Below are positions 43,103-52,546 of a stretch of 64,000 nt of DNA, piece by piece. The notes under the pieces were generated by a model. That model ran no database searches and was not told the DNA's origin. It saw only the letters and a list, made by a program, of their open reading frames with translations. The first letter of the stretch is position 1; each line of letters begins with the position of its first letter. The stretch lies in contig CBDDCD010000003.1 in assembly GCA_965226025.1 (NCBI GenBank), positions 1,674,001 through 1,738,000 of the forward strand, given 5' to 3'. The stretch is from Moanibacter sp965226025. Lineage in GTDB: Bacteria; Verrucomicrobiota; Verrucomicrobiia; Opitutales; UBA2987. The translations under genes and the position numbers were made by a program.

Positions 43103-43118
43103 CCTGTAGTGTAGACCT
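43103..43118. repeat. 16-bp direct repeat at the left of the IS1634-type element
   Basis: CCTGTAGTGTAGACCT, repeated exactly at 46775-46790 in the same orientation. IS1634 elements are known for long, variable target duplications, so this may be one; it could instead be part of the element's ends. Confidence 0.6.
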
Positions 43119-43478
43119 ACGCTCTTCCCAGGGCGGGATTTTTTCGTATAATGGTGGGCCATCATGTTTCTGAGGTGTAATCGTCGGCGCAAAGATGGCA
43201 AAGAGCACTACTATTGGAATATCGTTGAGAACAAGCGTGTCAGCGGGGGGCGGGTGGTCCAAAGACAGGTCCTCTACCTTGGAGAGATCAACGATAGCCA
43301 ACACGAAGCGTGGCGCAAGAGCATCGAGATTTTCGAAGAGGGCAGGGAAAGACCCGAACAGGTGGCGCTGTTTCCGGAAGATCGTGCCCCGCCTGTGGGC
43401 GACGAAAGTATTGTTAGAATAGAGCCCGTCCCAGTGGTGGAAACAATTGATTTTTAATGAGTTATGGGCAAAAAAAAG

Positions 43479-43510
43479 GCCGGATAGAGCTGCAAAAAGC
43501 TCGATCCGGC
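43479..43510 (+). promoter_or_regulatory. Leader hairpin of ISNCY-like copy 3
   Basis: Same GCCGGATAGAGCT/AGCTCGATCCGGC hairpin as at 9050-9081. Confidence 0.55.
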
Positions 43511-43561
43511 GAAAAAGGGCGCTTATGCTTGCGTTAGTCAAATACAAAGCACGCCCTTCTC

Positions 43562-45040
43562 ATGAAAAATATTGCCGTACAAAGCTTCCTGCGTCCAGCC
43601 CTAACTCCAGTCATTCGATGCAAAGACTACACCGTGTTTCTGGAAACAATGGAGCGGATTGACCGGGTTTTGATCGACTCCTCGCTGGAAAGGGAGGCGA
43701 TCGTAAAAGCCTTGGAAGGATGGGATGAAGCGGGAGGGAAGGATCGGGAGCGACGCGCTCTAAGAGCGATAAAAGCGCTACGGGTGGAGGTGGTGCGTCA
43801 TTTACTCGGAGGGATATCCTTTCGTTGTCTGTCGCAGGAGTTGGGACGCAGTGAGCTTCTGGCTAATTTTTGCCGGGTGCGTGAGGTAGACGGGATCCGG
43901 AAAATATCGAAGAGCAGTCTGGAACGGGATTCGAAATTCTTCGACGAAGCGTATCTGAGACAGCTGCATGCAAGGATGACCGAGGTGGTGGGCAATGCTG
44001 AACATTGTGGTGAGGCAGGATTAGAGAAGCCGATCGATACGAGGGAATGCCTGATCGACGCCACTTGCCTGGAAGCGAACATCCACTGGCCCGTGGACTG
44101 GGTCTTGCTCAAGGATGTGGGAGCAACGCTGCTCAAGGCGATCAGTCTGATCCGGCAGGCGGGAATGAAACAGCGCATGCCCCAGGGAGCAAAGGGATTG
44201 GCTCGGGAGATGAACAAACGGTGCCTGGAGATGACGCATGCGCGTCGGCGCCGGGAGGCGGGCAAAGCGCGTAAAGGGATCCTGCGGCGGATGAAGCTAT
44301 TGCTCAAGAAGATTGAGGGCCATGCCCTTCGCCACCGTGACTTATTGGAAGCTATGTGGATGCAAAGCGATTACACCGAGAAGAAGGCGAGCCGAATCAT
44401 CGAGCGAATGGATGGTATGTTAGAGCAGATACCGCAGGTCATGAAACAGGCGCACGAACGGATCATAGGGGGGCGGCAGGTGAAGAATGAGGAGAAGATC
44501 CTGAGCGCCTACGAACCTGAGATTGACGTCATCGTGCGAGGCAAGGCAGATCGGGAGGTGGAGTTTGGCAACACCCTTTATTTATGCGAGAGCGCAGAGG
44601 GATATCTGTTGGACTGGAAACTGTATGGGGGGCAGGCCCCGAGCGAATTGAAGCAGCTTTGGGAAAGTCTGGAGAGGCAAAAGGGCTTCGCTTTAGAGGA
44701 GAAGATCGAAGCGATCAGTGGGGATCGGGGCTATGCCTCGAAGGCGGCCAGCAAGCGGCTCCAGGCAGAGGGGATTTTTGACGCCCTTACGCCCCGCAAT
44801 CCACAAGAGCTCAAGGAGCGGATGGAGGAGCCGCGCTTTGTCCGGTTGCAGCGACGACGAGGGAGCACCGAAGGCCGGATCGGAGTGCTCAAGAACCGAT
44901 GGCACGGGGGCAAGATACGCAGCAAAGGCTTTGACAACCGTAACCTTAGCGTGGCCTGGTCGGTTCTGTCCCACAATCTATGGAAAATCGCGCAGAGACT
45001 TGCGCAAGAACATGAGAAAGAGGCAACGCAGGCGGCATAG
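43562..45040 (+). CDS. ISNCY-like DDE transposase, copy 3
   Basis: 492 residues, intact, differing by only a few residues from the other copies. Catalytic acids in DATCLEAN, SGDRGY and STEGRIG. Confidence 0.87.
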   Translation: MKNIAVQSFLRPALTPVIRCKDYTVFLETMERIDRVLIDSSLEREAIVKALEGWDEAGGKDRERRALRAIKALRVEVVRHLLGGISFRCLSQELGRSELLANFCRVREVDGIRKISKSSLERDSKFFDEAYLRQLHARMTEVVGNAEHCGEAGLEKPIDTRECLIDATCLEANIHWPVDWVLLKDVGATLLKAISLIRQAGMKQRMPQGAKGLAREMNKRCLEMTHARRRREAGKARKGILRRMKLLLKKIEGHALRHRDLLEAMWMQSDYTEKKASRIIERMDGMLEQIPQVMKQAHERIIGGRQVKNEEKILSAYEPEIDVIVRGKADREVEFGNTLYLCESAEGYLLDWKLYGGQAPSELKQLWESLERQKGFALEEKIEAISGDRGYASKAASKRLQAEGIFDALTPRNPQELKERMEEPRFVRLQRRRGSTEGRIGVLKNRWHGGKIRSKGFDNRNLSVAWSVLSHNLWKIAQRLAQEHEKEATQAA

Positions 45041-46774
45041 GGATCCAAGAATCGAGTCAGAGGCGCTTCCTTGGGAGAACTATCGACTCAAAGCGAGAGG
45101 AAGGGTGCTGGAAAGGTGCATAACGGATAAAAGGTAAGCTACCGAGGACGGAAGGCATGTCGTGGTCTACATAACGTGACGAAGATTGATATCGGTATCA
45201 GGCTTCCACCCAAATCCTCTCGGATTTGGGACAGCCTCTAGAATACGGCTCAAAGATCTCAGGATCGAGAAGCCGCGGCAATGGGGAGGGTGCTGGCTTG
45301 GGTGCGTTCTATATGAGCAGTTGGGACTGGGAGAATTCTGGCGGGAGCGTCTCAGACCCTCCCGTCAGGGTACCCGCTGGGCCCATGTGCTGCAGACCCT
45401 GGTGGTTTACCGGCTGATGGCACCGGGAAGCGAGTGGCGGCTGCATCGGGAATGGTATGAGCGAAGCGCGATGGGCGATCTGATGGGGGAAGACTTTGGG
45501 ATCGCCGAGAAGAACACGCTCTATCGCTGCCACGATCGATTGCTCAGGCACAAGAAGGCCCTGTTCAGGCACCTGACCGAGAGGTGGAGCGATCTGTTCA
45601 ATGCCCGTTACGAGATTTTGCTATACGATCTGACGAGCACCTATTTTGAGTGCGATCCGAACCAGGAGCCGGCGGCCTCGAGCCGACTGCGCAAGTTCGG
45701 CTACAGCCGCGATAAGCGACCTGACTGCGTGCAAGTGGTGATCGCCCTGGTGGTGACTTGTGAGGGCTTGCCGATTGCCTATGAGGTACTTCCGGGTAAC
45801 ACGCAGGATAAAACCACCTTAAAAGATTTTCTTTCTCGGGTGGAAGAGAACTACGGTAAGGCGAACCGGGTGTGGGTGATGGATCGGGGCATTCCGACCG
45901 AGGAAGTCTTGCAACAGATGCGCCAAAGCGAACCCAGGATCCACTATCTGGTGGGTACCCCGCGCTCCTGGCTGGGTCGCTTCGAGCAGTCGTTGCTGCA
46001 GAAGGATTGGAAGCAGTTGCGTCCCGGTATCGAGGTGAAACTCCTCAGCGAGGGAGGTGAAACCTACGTTCTGGCTAAAAGCGACGATCGGGTGCGCAAA
46101 GAAAAAAACATGCGCCTGCGTCGTTTACGCCGTCTTATCGAGGCGCTCAAGAAGCTGCGTGAGAGCAAACGGCGCTACCAACGCGATACCATCCTGATCA
46201 AACTGGGCGAAGCCAAAAAGGAGGCCGGTCCCCGGATCTTTGGATTACTCGACATCGAGATCGCCCCCAAGGGCGCCCCCACTGAAAAGCCGCCTTTGAG
46301 CTTCCGGTTGAACTTAAAAAAATACCGCCAAGCCTATCGCCGCGAAGGCCGCTATCTGTTGCGCAGCACCCTCAGTGCCGAGAACCCCGAGCAACTCTGG
46401 CGCCTTTACCTGCAGCTCACTGAGATCGAGCAAGTCTTCAAGGAAATCAAGAACGACCTTTCCATCCGCCCCATCCATCATCAGAGAGATGATCGCATCG
46501 AGGCGCACATCTTTATCAGCTTCCTTGCTTACTCTCTGTGGGTCACCCTGAAACGTCGACTCTACCCGATGGCTCCGGGACTGACCCCAGCCGAGGTGCT
46601 CTCCAAAATGGCGGCCATCCAAATGCTCGATGTGAAACTGCCCACCACCGACGGACGCACCGTTGTGCTTACCCGTTACACCGAGCCCGGTGAGGACCAA
46701 AAGCTACTACTGAACCGGTTACACCTCGAACTTCCTCCCCAACCACCCCCCCCAATCGAATCCAAATAACCCCT

Positions 46775-46790
46775 CCTGTAGTGTAGACCT
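46775..46790. repeat. 16-bp direct repeat at the right of the IS1634-type element
   Basis: CCTGTAGTGTAGACCT, identical to 43103-43118, six bases past the transposase stop. Confidence 0.6.
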
Positions 46791-46854
46791 TTGGCCCACT
46801 ATCAACGACTTACGTCGAAATCAGGCCCCAGTTGAGAAAGACGGGCTAGCGCCA

Positions 46855-47403
46855 TCATGGCATTCCGGCGAAATAGAATGCATCGATGACTTGAACCCGG
46901 ATAGCACCCGTTTTCCACCGCTCGATTGGATGATAACTGCTATGGATCAACTCGTAATGGCAAGGCATTCTCATATGATTCGACTCAAGGTGCGACCGCC
47001 AACGTTTCAACCCCGCCTCATCCCCGTTTGCATAGGCTCGACCGAACTTCTGGACCGCGCGATAAAAGGCAATATCCGTGCCTCGGACTATGCGGTCGCC
47101 GGCGGCGCGGAAATCGATCGGTGGGTCGAGTTTCTCGCCGGCATAGGTTGTGAGGCGAAGCCCGTATTCCGCCTGTTGGTTGGGAGTGAGGGCAAATAGA
47201 AACCAGGAAAAGAAGGGAAAAATCTCGCGTTTTGGAGTGATTCCACTGAGCAGCCCAACCACATAATAGCAGATAAGGAAAAGAAGGACTCCGTTTCGGA
47301 TGATTCGATACCTCTGCACGCGCTTGTAAGGAGATGGAAGGGTTAACCGGGGAATCCGATCGACTGAGACTATGAGTGATCGTGTATCCGCTTCAAGTTT
47401 CAT
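46855..47403 (-). CDS. Hypothetical protein with one membrane helix
   Basis: 182 residues, family not recognised. A basic N-terminus (PYKRVQRYRIIRNG) precedes a hydrophobic segment VLLFLICYYVVGLLSG; the remainder is soluble and rich in Arg/His (FYRAVQKFGRAYANGDEAG, CHYELIHSSYHPIERWK), presumably outside the membrane. It faces the same way as the HTTM-like gene at 41952 and may have formed an operon with it before the IS1634-type element landed between them. Confidence 0.6.
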   Translation of the reverse strand: MKLEADTRSLIVSVDRIPRLTLPSPYKRVQRYRIIRNGVLLFLICYYVVGLLSGITPKREIFPFFSWFLFALTPNQQAEYGLRLTTYAGEKLDPPIDFRAAGDRIVRGTDIAFYRAVQKFGRAYANGDEAGLKRWRSHLESNHMRMPCHYELIHSSYHPIERWKTGAIRVQVIDAFYFAGMP

Positions 47404-47485
47404 CCTAAAAGAGACCCTGTGGATCGATAATCATATTGACATCCCCGACGAAGGGCTGAATGAGGAATCTTGGTGGGTTAGGGCG

Positions 47486-49941
47486 ACCCACCCCTGGCCC
47501 CTCCGAGGCTCATCGTTCCCCATAAAAGAGCTGGACACATCGATGCGCACGATGCAATTTCGTGGGCATGAACAAAACCCATACGATCTGTAGACAGAGC
47601 TTCACGCCCGCCATCCTGGATAGGATCAACCGGTGGGTGGAGGCAAGCCAAGAGCTAACACGGCGCCAATTATCAATCAAAGTCTGTGAGTTAATGGACT
47701 GGCGAGACGGTCAGGGAAAGCTCAAGGAGATGAGTTGTCGAGTGGCTTTACTGCGTCTTAAGAAGCGAGGCCTGATTGAATTGCCGGCCCCTCGCAGGAA
47801 GGCAGAGAGGAGAAAGAAAGAAAGGGCTTTGGAGGAGTGGCTTTGGCCTCTATCGATAGAATGCAGTTTAAAGCAAATAGGGGAAGTGGGCCTTGAGCCT
47901 GTGAGCCTGCAACAACCCGAGCGGCTTAAGCTGTGGAGTGGGCTCATAGAGCGCTATCACTACCTGGGCAATAGTCCCTTGGCGGGGGCCCAGATGCGCT
48001 ATCTGATCGTATCGGAGAAGGGGATTTTGGGGGCCCTCGGATTCAGTGCTGCGGCCTGGCGCACGGAGGTGCGCGATCGATGGATCGGCTGGGATGATGA
48101 GCACCGTTTGGACCATCTGGACAAGGTGGTAAACAACGCGCGCTTTTTGATCTTACCCGGTGTCAGAGTACCCAATCTGGCCTCCAAGGTACTCAGTCTG
48201 TGCGCGCGGCAGCTTCCCTCTGATTGGCAACGACGTTATGGCTATGAACCGCTCCTTTTGGAAACTTTCGTGGAGCACAAACGATTCCGTGGCAGTTCTT
48301 ATCGGGCGGCCAACTGGCAGTATCTGGGTTTGACCAAGGGGCGGGGCAAAATGGATCAAAACCACGAGCATAAAAAATCGATCAAAGCGGTCTACTGTTA
48401 TCCATTAAGGAAAGATTTTCGGGAGCTCTTGGGAGGCCGAGAGGGACTGTGGCAAAAGCCTTCTTTATTGAATTGGGCAGAGAAGGAATTTGAGGGCATT
48501 GAGCTGGGCGATGAGCGGCTTCACAAACGCTTGCATCGGCTCAGTTTGGACTTTTACGCTCGGCCCGAGGCGAACATTCCGCAAGCCTGCGGCAGCGTAG
48601 CAGCGAGCAAAGGGGCCTATCGCTTCTTTGCTCACGAAAGGGTAAGGATGGTCAGGATAGTAGGAGCGCATAGCGAAAAGACGATTGAGCGTTGTCGGGA
48701 AAAAGAGGTCATATTGGGGGTGCAGGACACCATGCTGACAAACTACAGCGGGCACCAACAAGCGGTTGATCTGGGGGAGATCGGGACCCAGGCGGGCAAG
48801 ACCAAAGGATTGATCGTACACGACACGATGGCCTTTGACACTGATGGATTGGCCCTGGGGCTATTGGATGTGCAAACCTGGGTGAGAGACCTCAAGAAGC
48901 CCCAAAAAGAGCAAAGAAAGAACAAACCTATGGAAGAGAAGGAGAGTTACAAATGGATCAAAAGTTACGATGCCTTGGTGCAAGCGCAAAAGCAGGATCC
49001 GGGGAAGCTGTGGGTCAGCGTGGGCGATCGAGAAGCCGATATTTATGAACTCTTTGCCCACGCCGAAGAAGAGGGAGAAAAGGGACCGAAGCTGTTAGTG
49101 CGCGCGACCCATAACCGCATCCTCAAAGAAGAGCAAAAGAAGCTCTGGGAGAGCCTCAAGGAGGAGAAAGTGGCGGGCATCCTGCAGGTGCAAGTACCTC
49201 GAAAACCAGGAGAGAAAAAGCGCCTGGCCAACCTCCAAATCCGCCATAAAGAGGTCCTTTTAAAAAAGCCATCGAAAGATAAGGAGAAAATCAGAGGGTG
49301 GGCCGTCTATGCCCATGAAAACGATCCCCCCAAAGGGAGCAGGGCACTCTCCTGGATGCTCCTGACGACGGTGCCGGTAAACTGTTTAACAGAAGCCGTG
49401 CAAAGAGTGCGCTGGTATACCATACGCTGGCAGATCGAAGTCTATCACAAGGTGCTCAAAAGCGGATGTAGAATTGAAGATCGTCAACTCAAAAGCCGCC
49501 AACAACTGGAAGCTTGCCTGGCCATCGACATGGTCGTGGCATGGCGTATCTTCTATCTGACTCATCAAAGCCGCCACCAGCCCCAGCAACCCTGTAGCAT
49601 TAACTTCGAAGAGCATGAATGGAAGGCGCTCTACTGCTTCGTCAATCGCACCGAGCAACTACCCATCAAAGCGCCTCCTCTCAGGCAGGCAGTAAGGATG
49701 GTGGCCCAACTGGGCGGATTCTTAGCGCGAAAATGCGATGGAGAGCCAGGGCCCAAGACACTTTGGCGTGGGTTGCAGCGACTCCAAGACATCGCCAGCT
49801 TTTACAGGATGATCACTTCAGGCGAACTGAACCTTGATAGTAGCCAGCTGACTTACGGAACAGGATAAGCTCCGAGGAGGGGAAGTTCCAGAATCCAGTC
49901 CACTTGGCTAGATCCCCTCCTGAGAGGGGCCAGGGGTGGGT
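47486..49941 (+). mobile_element. Tn5-type (IS4 group) element with DUF4338 domain; borders tentative
   Basis: ACCCACCCCTGGCCCCTC at 47486-47503 is exactly inverted at 49924-49941, bracketing the transposase gene. The motif also resembles a widespread hairpin repeat of environmental bacteria (note CCCCTCCTGAGAGGGG at the right), so it may be flanking rather than terminal. No target duplication was identified. Confidence 0.5.
47568..49868 (+). CDS. DruA-like (winged helix + DUF4338) fused to Tn5-type transposase
   Basis: 766 residues. 1-~75: a DruA-like winged-helix region (ILDRINRWVEASQELTRRQL, WRDGQGKLKEMSCRVALLRL, GLIELPAPR). ~100-285: DUF4338 (YHYLGNSPLAGAQMRYLIVS, RWIGWDDEHRL, NNARFLILPGVRVPNLASKV, LLLETFVEHKRFRGSSYRAA). 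~298 on: Tn5/IS50-type transposase, with WAEKEFEGIELGDERLHKRL, ACGSVAASKGAYRFF, first Asp in VILGVQDTMLTNYS, second Asp in WVSVGDREADIYELF, and the IS4 signature Y-(2)-R-(3)-E-(6)-K in YTIRWQIEVYHKVLK. It appears intact. A GTG at 47562 is an alternative start. The same accessory domain is fused to an ISAs1-type transposase at 6390. Confidence 0.88.
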   Translation: MNKTHTICRQSFTPAILDRINRWVEASQELTRRQLSIKVCELMDWRDGQGKLKEMSCRVALLRLKKRGLIELPAPRRKAERRKKERALEEWLWPLSIECSLKQIGEVGLEPVSLQQPERLKLWSGLIERYHYLGNSPLAGAQMRYLIVSEKGILGALGFSAAAWRTEVRDRWIGWDDEHRLDHLDKVVNNARFLILPGVRVPNLASKVLSLCARQLPSDWQRRYGYEPLLLETFVEHKRFRGSSYRAANWQYLGLTKGRGKMDQNHEHKKSIKAVYCYPLRKDFRELLGGREGLWQKPSLLNWAEKEFEGIELGDERLHKRLHRLSLDFYARPEANIPQACGSVAASKGAYRFFAHERVRMVRIVGAHSEKTIERCREKEVILGVQDTMLTNYSGHQQAVDLGEIGTQAGKTKGLIVHDTMAFDTDGLALGLLDVQTWVRDLKKPQKEQRKNKPMEEKESYKWIKSYDALVQAQKQDPGKLWVSVGDREADIYELFAHAEEEGEKGPKLLVRATHNRILKEEQKKLWESLKEEKVAGILQVQVPRKPGEKKRLANLQIRHKEVLLKKPSKDKEKIRGWAVYAHENDPPKGSRALSWMLLTTVPVNCLTEAVQRVRWYTIRWQIEVYHKVLKSGCRIEDRQLKSRQQLEACLAIDMVVAWRIFYLTHQSRHQPQQPCSINFEEHEWKALYCFVNRTEQLPIKAPPLRQAVRMVAQLGGFLARKCDGEPGPKTLWRGLQRLQDIASFYRMITSGELNLDSSQLTYGTG

Positions 49942-50002
49942 TGATCGAAAACCGAGGGTAGCAGAGTCGTCGCGCCCGGACGCTGCACCTATACAGATCG
50001 TA

Positions 50003-51139
50003 TCATCCTTCGTCGGCGATCCAAGTTTGATAAGGATTCTCCCGATTCTCCAGCGGGAAGGTGACGCGCCTCTTCAGCCGCTGGGACTCGTGCACGGCCA
50101 TGACCATTTCGATGGCGGCACGGGCATCCCGGCCGCTTGAGCAGGCGATGACTTCGCGGTCTTCCTCGATCGCCTGGATAAGTTCCTCGGCGATCATCCG
50201 GTTGCTCAGGTGCATCTGCTCCTCGCCGGTCCTCATTTGTCCGTCCGGCCTTTTCTCTCATTCCTCGAGAAAGATGCGCTCCCAGCGTCCGTCATCTTCC
50301 CCGGGGATCCAGAGTCCGTGAGGATAGCGATACATTTCACCGCTGGGCGAATTGCGCAGGGATAGGATACCGTTGAGGCCGTAAACTTCGAATCCGAACC
50401 AGCGCGAACCAGGCCGGTCGCCAGGATACGATTCGTAGTGAGCGGTGATGCCATTTTCGAAAACGTAGTAAGCCGATACTCCGTTTCCAGCGACCAGGCC
50501 GACCCCTTCGGCTTCCTCCCTGATATCATCCTTTGAAACCTCACGGCCATCCTGGGTGACGTGTCCGTGGGCCCAGGTCACGTCGGCTCCAGCAAAATAG
50601 CGCATACTGTCCAGCATATGAGTACCGAGCACCATCAAATCCATGGCGCCGGCTCTGTGGTCGGCTTTTCCGTGTGCCCGCATCACCTGGATCGGTCCGA
50701 TGGCGCCCTCTTCGACGAGTTTCTTAGCGTATTGCTCGTAGGCACAGGCGCGCCGATGGGCCACCGCCATGCGGACGTTGTTGCGCTCACAGGCCTCGAC
50801 CATTGCATCTGCTTCCGCCAGAGTGGCGGCCACCGGCTTCTCGCAGAGGATGCCTTTCACCCCCGCCTCGGCGCAGGCGATAACGATGTCGGCATGACTG
50901 TCACACCAGCGGGGTCCCACCGCCACAAGGTCGAGCTTCTCTTCGCGAAGCATCTGTCGAAAGTCCTGGTACAGACTCTGAACTCCGATCCGTTCACCGG
51001 CGGATCGAAGTCCTTCCGGATCATCGTCGGCAACCGCCACGCACACCACTTGGGGGAGGCCTTGAAAAGCCCGATCGAGATAGTGACCGTAGTCGCCCTT
51101 TCCTGTTCTGCCTATGATGCCGGCGCGGTAGTGGAACAT
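50003..51139 (-). pseudogene. Gfo/Idh/MocA oxidoreductase with an in-frame TGA
   Basis: Rossmann start FHYRAGIIGRTGKGDYGHYLD, GILCEKPVAATLAEAD (EKP motif), and the C-terminal domain through WERIFLEE, then TGA at 50260-50258. The same frame continues as EKRPDGQMRTGEEQMHLSNRM ... IAEELIQAIEEDREVIACSS ... VHESQRLKRRVTFPLE to a TGA at 50003, which is the usual ending of the family. Total 378 codons with the internal stop at residue ~294. The start codon at 51139 lies four bases from a 7-bp satellite array. Nonsense mutation is the simplest reading. Confidence 0.8.
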
Positions 51140-51142
51140 GAG

Positions 51143-51324
51143 TTCAGAGATCAGAGATCAGAGATCAGAGATCAGAGATCAGAGATCAGAGATCAGAGAT
51201 CAGAGATCAGAGATCAGAGATCAGAGATCAGAGATCAGAGATCAGAGATCAGAGATCAGAGATCAGAGATCAGAGATCAGAGATCAGAGATCAGAGATCA
51301 GAGATCAGAGATCAGAGATCAGAG
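51143..51324. repeat. 7-bp tandem satellite (ATCAGAG)x25
   Basis: One variant unit (TTCAGAG) followed by 25 perfect ATCAGAG units, each junction containing GATC. It occupies the upstream region of the minus-strand oxidoreductase at 51139. Because 21 bases encode SEIRDQR, it gives artificial repetitive ORFs that are not taken as genes. Confidence 0.97.
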
Positions 51325-51550
51325 ATGCTACGGCGCTAACACATGGGATCATTCCATGCCAGCCCGAATTTCAAGCAAAGGCAATACTCATAGATTCTGT
51401 TGGGTTTCGAATTCTCGGGATATACGATCCAACCACGATTTTTCAATTGTTCCGCAATTCGAAATCGGAAACCCGACAGACCCTTGACTTGGGAGCTGGT
51501 TGGAGAGATCCTCTTCCGTCATGGTGAGATCTGATGGAGAGGGAACTGCT

Positions 51551-52312
51551 ATGAAGGATGAATCCGTCGTTTCGGGGGCGGTGCCGCGGGCTAAACGGGA
51601 GGGCCGGGGGCCGTTGATTTGGCTGGCGGGTGATCCCGAGGACTTGAAGGAGTGGATGCCCCTGGGAATCGCCGGCATTGTCACTAATACGGTCGTGCTC
51701 AACCAGATGGTGCAGAAGTACGGCCAGCTGATCGACGTTGTGCAACGCTACCTTGATATCACGGACAAGCCGGTGGTGGTTGAGATCGACGGACATTCGG
51801 TGCCGGAGTTGCTCGAAGTCGGTCGCTGTTTCACGGCGATGTCGGACCAGGTGATCCTTAAGGTTCCCTGCGGCGTCAACGGACTGAAGGCTTTCGCCGC
51901 GCTCCGGGATGAAGGCGTCGAGACTTTTTGCACAACCGTTTTTTCACTGACGCAAGCGGCGGCCGTAGCTCAAGCTGGAGCCAATCACCTTTTACCATTC
52001 TGCGAACCGGTGAAAGAGGTCGGGGGAGATCCCACCCAGCTGATCCGCGAGTGCGCCGAGATGTTCAACGGTTGGGAGCAGCGTCCTTTTATCATGGCCG
52101 CTCTGGTGCGATCCGTGGAAGTGGCCTACGCCGCCTTTCGGGATGGCGCCGATGAACTTGTGACCATGTGGACCGTCTACCGCGACATGATGGAGAATCC
52201 TCTCACCGAACAGTGGAACAAAACTTTCATGGACGAGTGGCTGGCGATACATAAGGCGGGTTGCCTTGAAGGTGTGCCGACGAGGTTGGGGGAAGGGGAA
52301 ATAGTCGAGTGA
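51551..52312 (+). CDS. Transaldolase / fructose-6-phosphate aldolase family protein
   Basis: Class I Schiff-base aldolase, 253 residues. Features: GIAGIVTNTVVLNQM (the early TNP-like segment), PVVVEIDGHSVPELLEVGR, QVILKVPCGVNGLKAFAALRDEGV with the expected lysine, FCTTVFSLTQAAAVAQAGANHLLPF, and a C-terminal helical region. The family acts on sugar phosphates; the exact substrate is open. ATG at 51551, preceded by GAGAGGGAA, is preferred to the upstream in-frame starts. Surrounded by sugar-type oxidoreductase genes. Confidence 0.85.
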   Translation: MKDESVVSGAVPRAKREGRGPLIWLAGDPEDLKEWMPLGIAGIVTNTVVLNQMVQKYGQLIDVVQRYLDITDKPVVVEIDGHSVPELLEVGRCFTAMSDQVILKVPCGVNGLKAFAALRDEGVETFCTTVFSLTQAAAVAQAGANHLLPFCEPVKEVGGDPTQLIRECAEMFNGWEQRPFIMAALVRSVEVAYAAFRDGADELVTMWTVYRDMMENPLTEQWNKTFMDEWLAIHKAGCLEGVPTRLGEGEIVE

Positions 52313-52385
52313 TGGAATGGAGGAGTGGTGCGATGTTGGGCGAACTCCTGAAGTACTGACTTCCCGAGCGGAGTTTGCGCCTTTT

Positions 52386-52490
52386 GGAGGGGCGAGGGCC
52401 TTCGAGCCCTGGAACGAGTGCCTCCTTGCCTAGTCAACGGTCTAATTAGATTGACGTGGCTAACCGGGGCTCGAGGGCCCTCGCCCCTCC
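52386..52490. repeat. Inverted repeat with ~24-bp arms
   Basis: GGAGGGGCGAGGGCC..GAGCCC at the left is mirrored by GGGCTCGAGGGCCCTCGCC at the right, around a 55-bp centre that itself contains TCTAATTAGA. Lies between the convergent transaldolase and oxidoreductase genes and could stop transcription from both sides; nothing else was seen in 52313-52546. Confidence 0.7.
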
Positions 52491-52546
52491 AGTCCCGAAC
52501 CTTGTCCAGTCCGATTGCGAACGACAGTTCAGGATCAAAACCAGGA

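Larger units (their letters stand above)
43421..45239 (+). mobile_element. ISNCY-like element, copy 3 (inside the IS1634-type transposase)
   Basis: 1819 bp with the same ends as copies 1 and 2, flanked by AGAAT direct repeats (4-6 bp duplications are seen among the three copies, depending on where the end is drawn). Confidence 0.93.
43164..46769 (+). pseudogene. IS1634-family transposase, split by ISNCY-like copy 3
   Basis: The 5' piece (43164-43420) starts MFLRCNRRRKDGKEHYYWNI and ends GDESIVR; the 3' piece resumes IRLKDLRIEKPRQWGG after the insert. Removing 43421-45239 and one AGAAT restores DESIVRIRLKDLRIE in frame. DDE features: LLYDLTSTYFECD (Asp), WVMDRGIPTEE (Asp) and YLQLTEIEQVFKEIKNDLSIRP (Glu in the Y-x-x-L-x-x-I-E block). 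The ORF starting inside the IS at 45186 adds about 20 foreign residues and lacks the N-terminal 85. Confidence 0.85.
43119..46774 (+). mobile_element. IS1634-type element, interrupted by ISNCY-like copy 3
   Basis: Lies between the two 16-bp direct repeats and contains one transposase gene in two pieces. Without the insert it would be about 1.8 kb. Terminal inverted repeats were not clear by eye, so the exact borders are tentative. Confidence 0.6.

Noticed and set aside
51143..51324. Tandem array as a possible CRISPR
   Set aside because: Units are 7 bp and contiguous with no spacers, and there are no cas genes.
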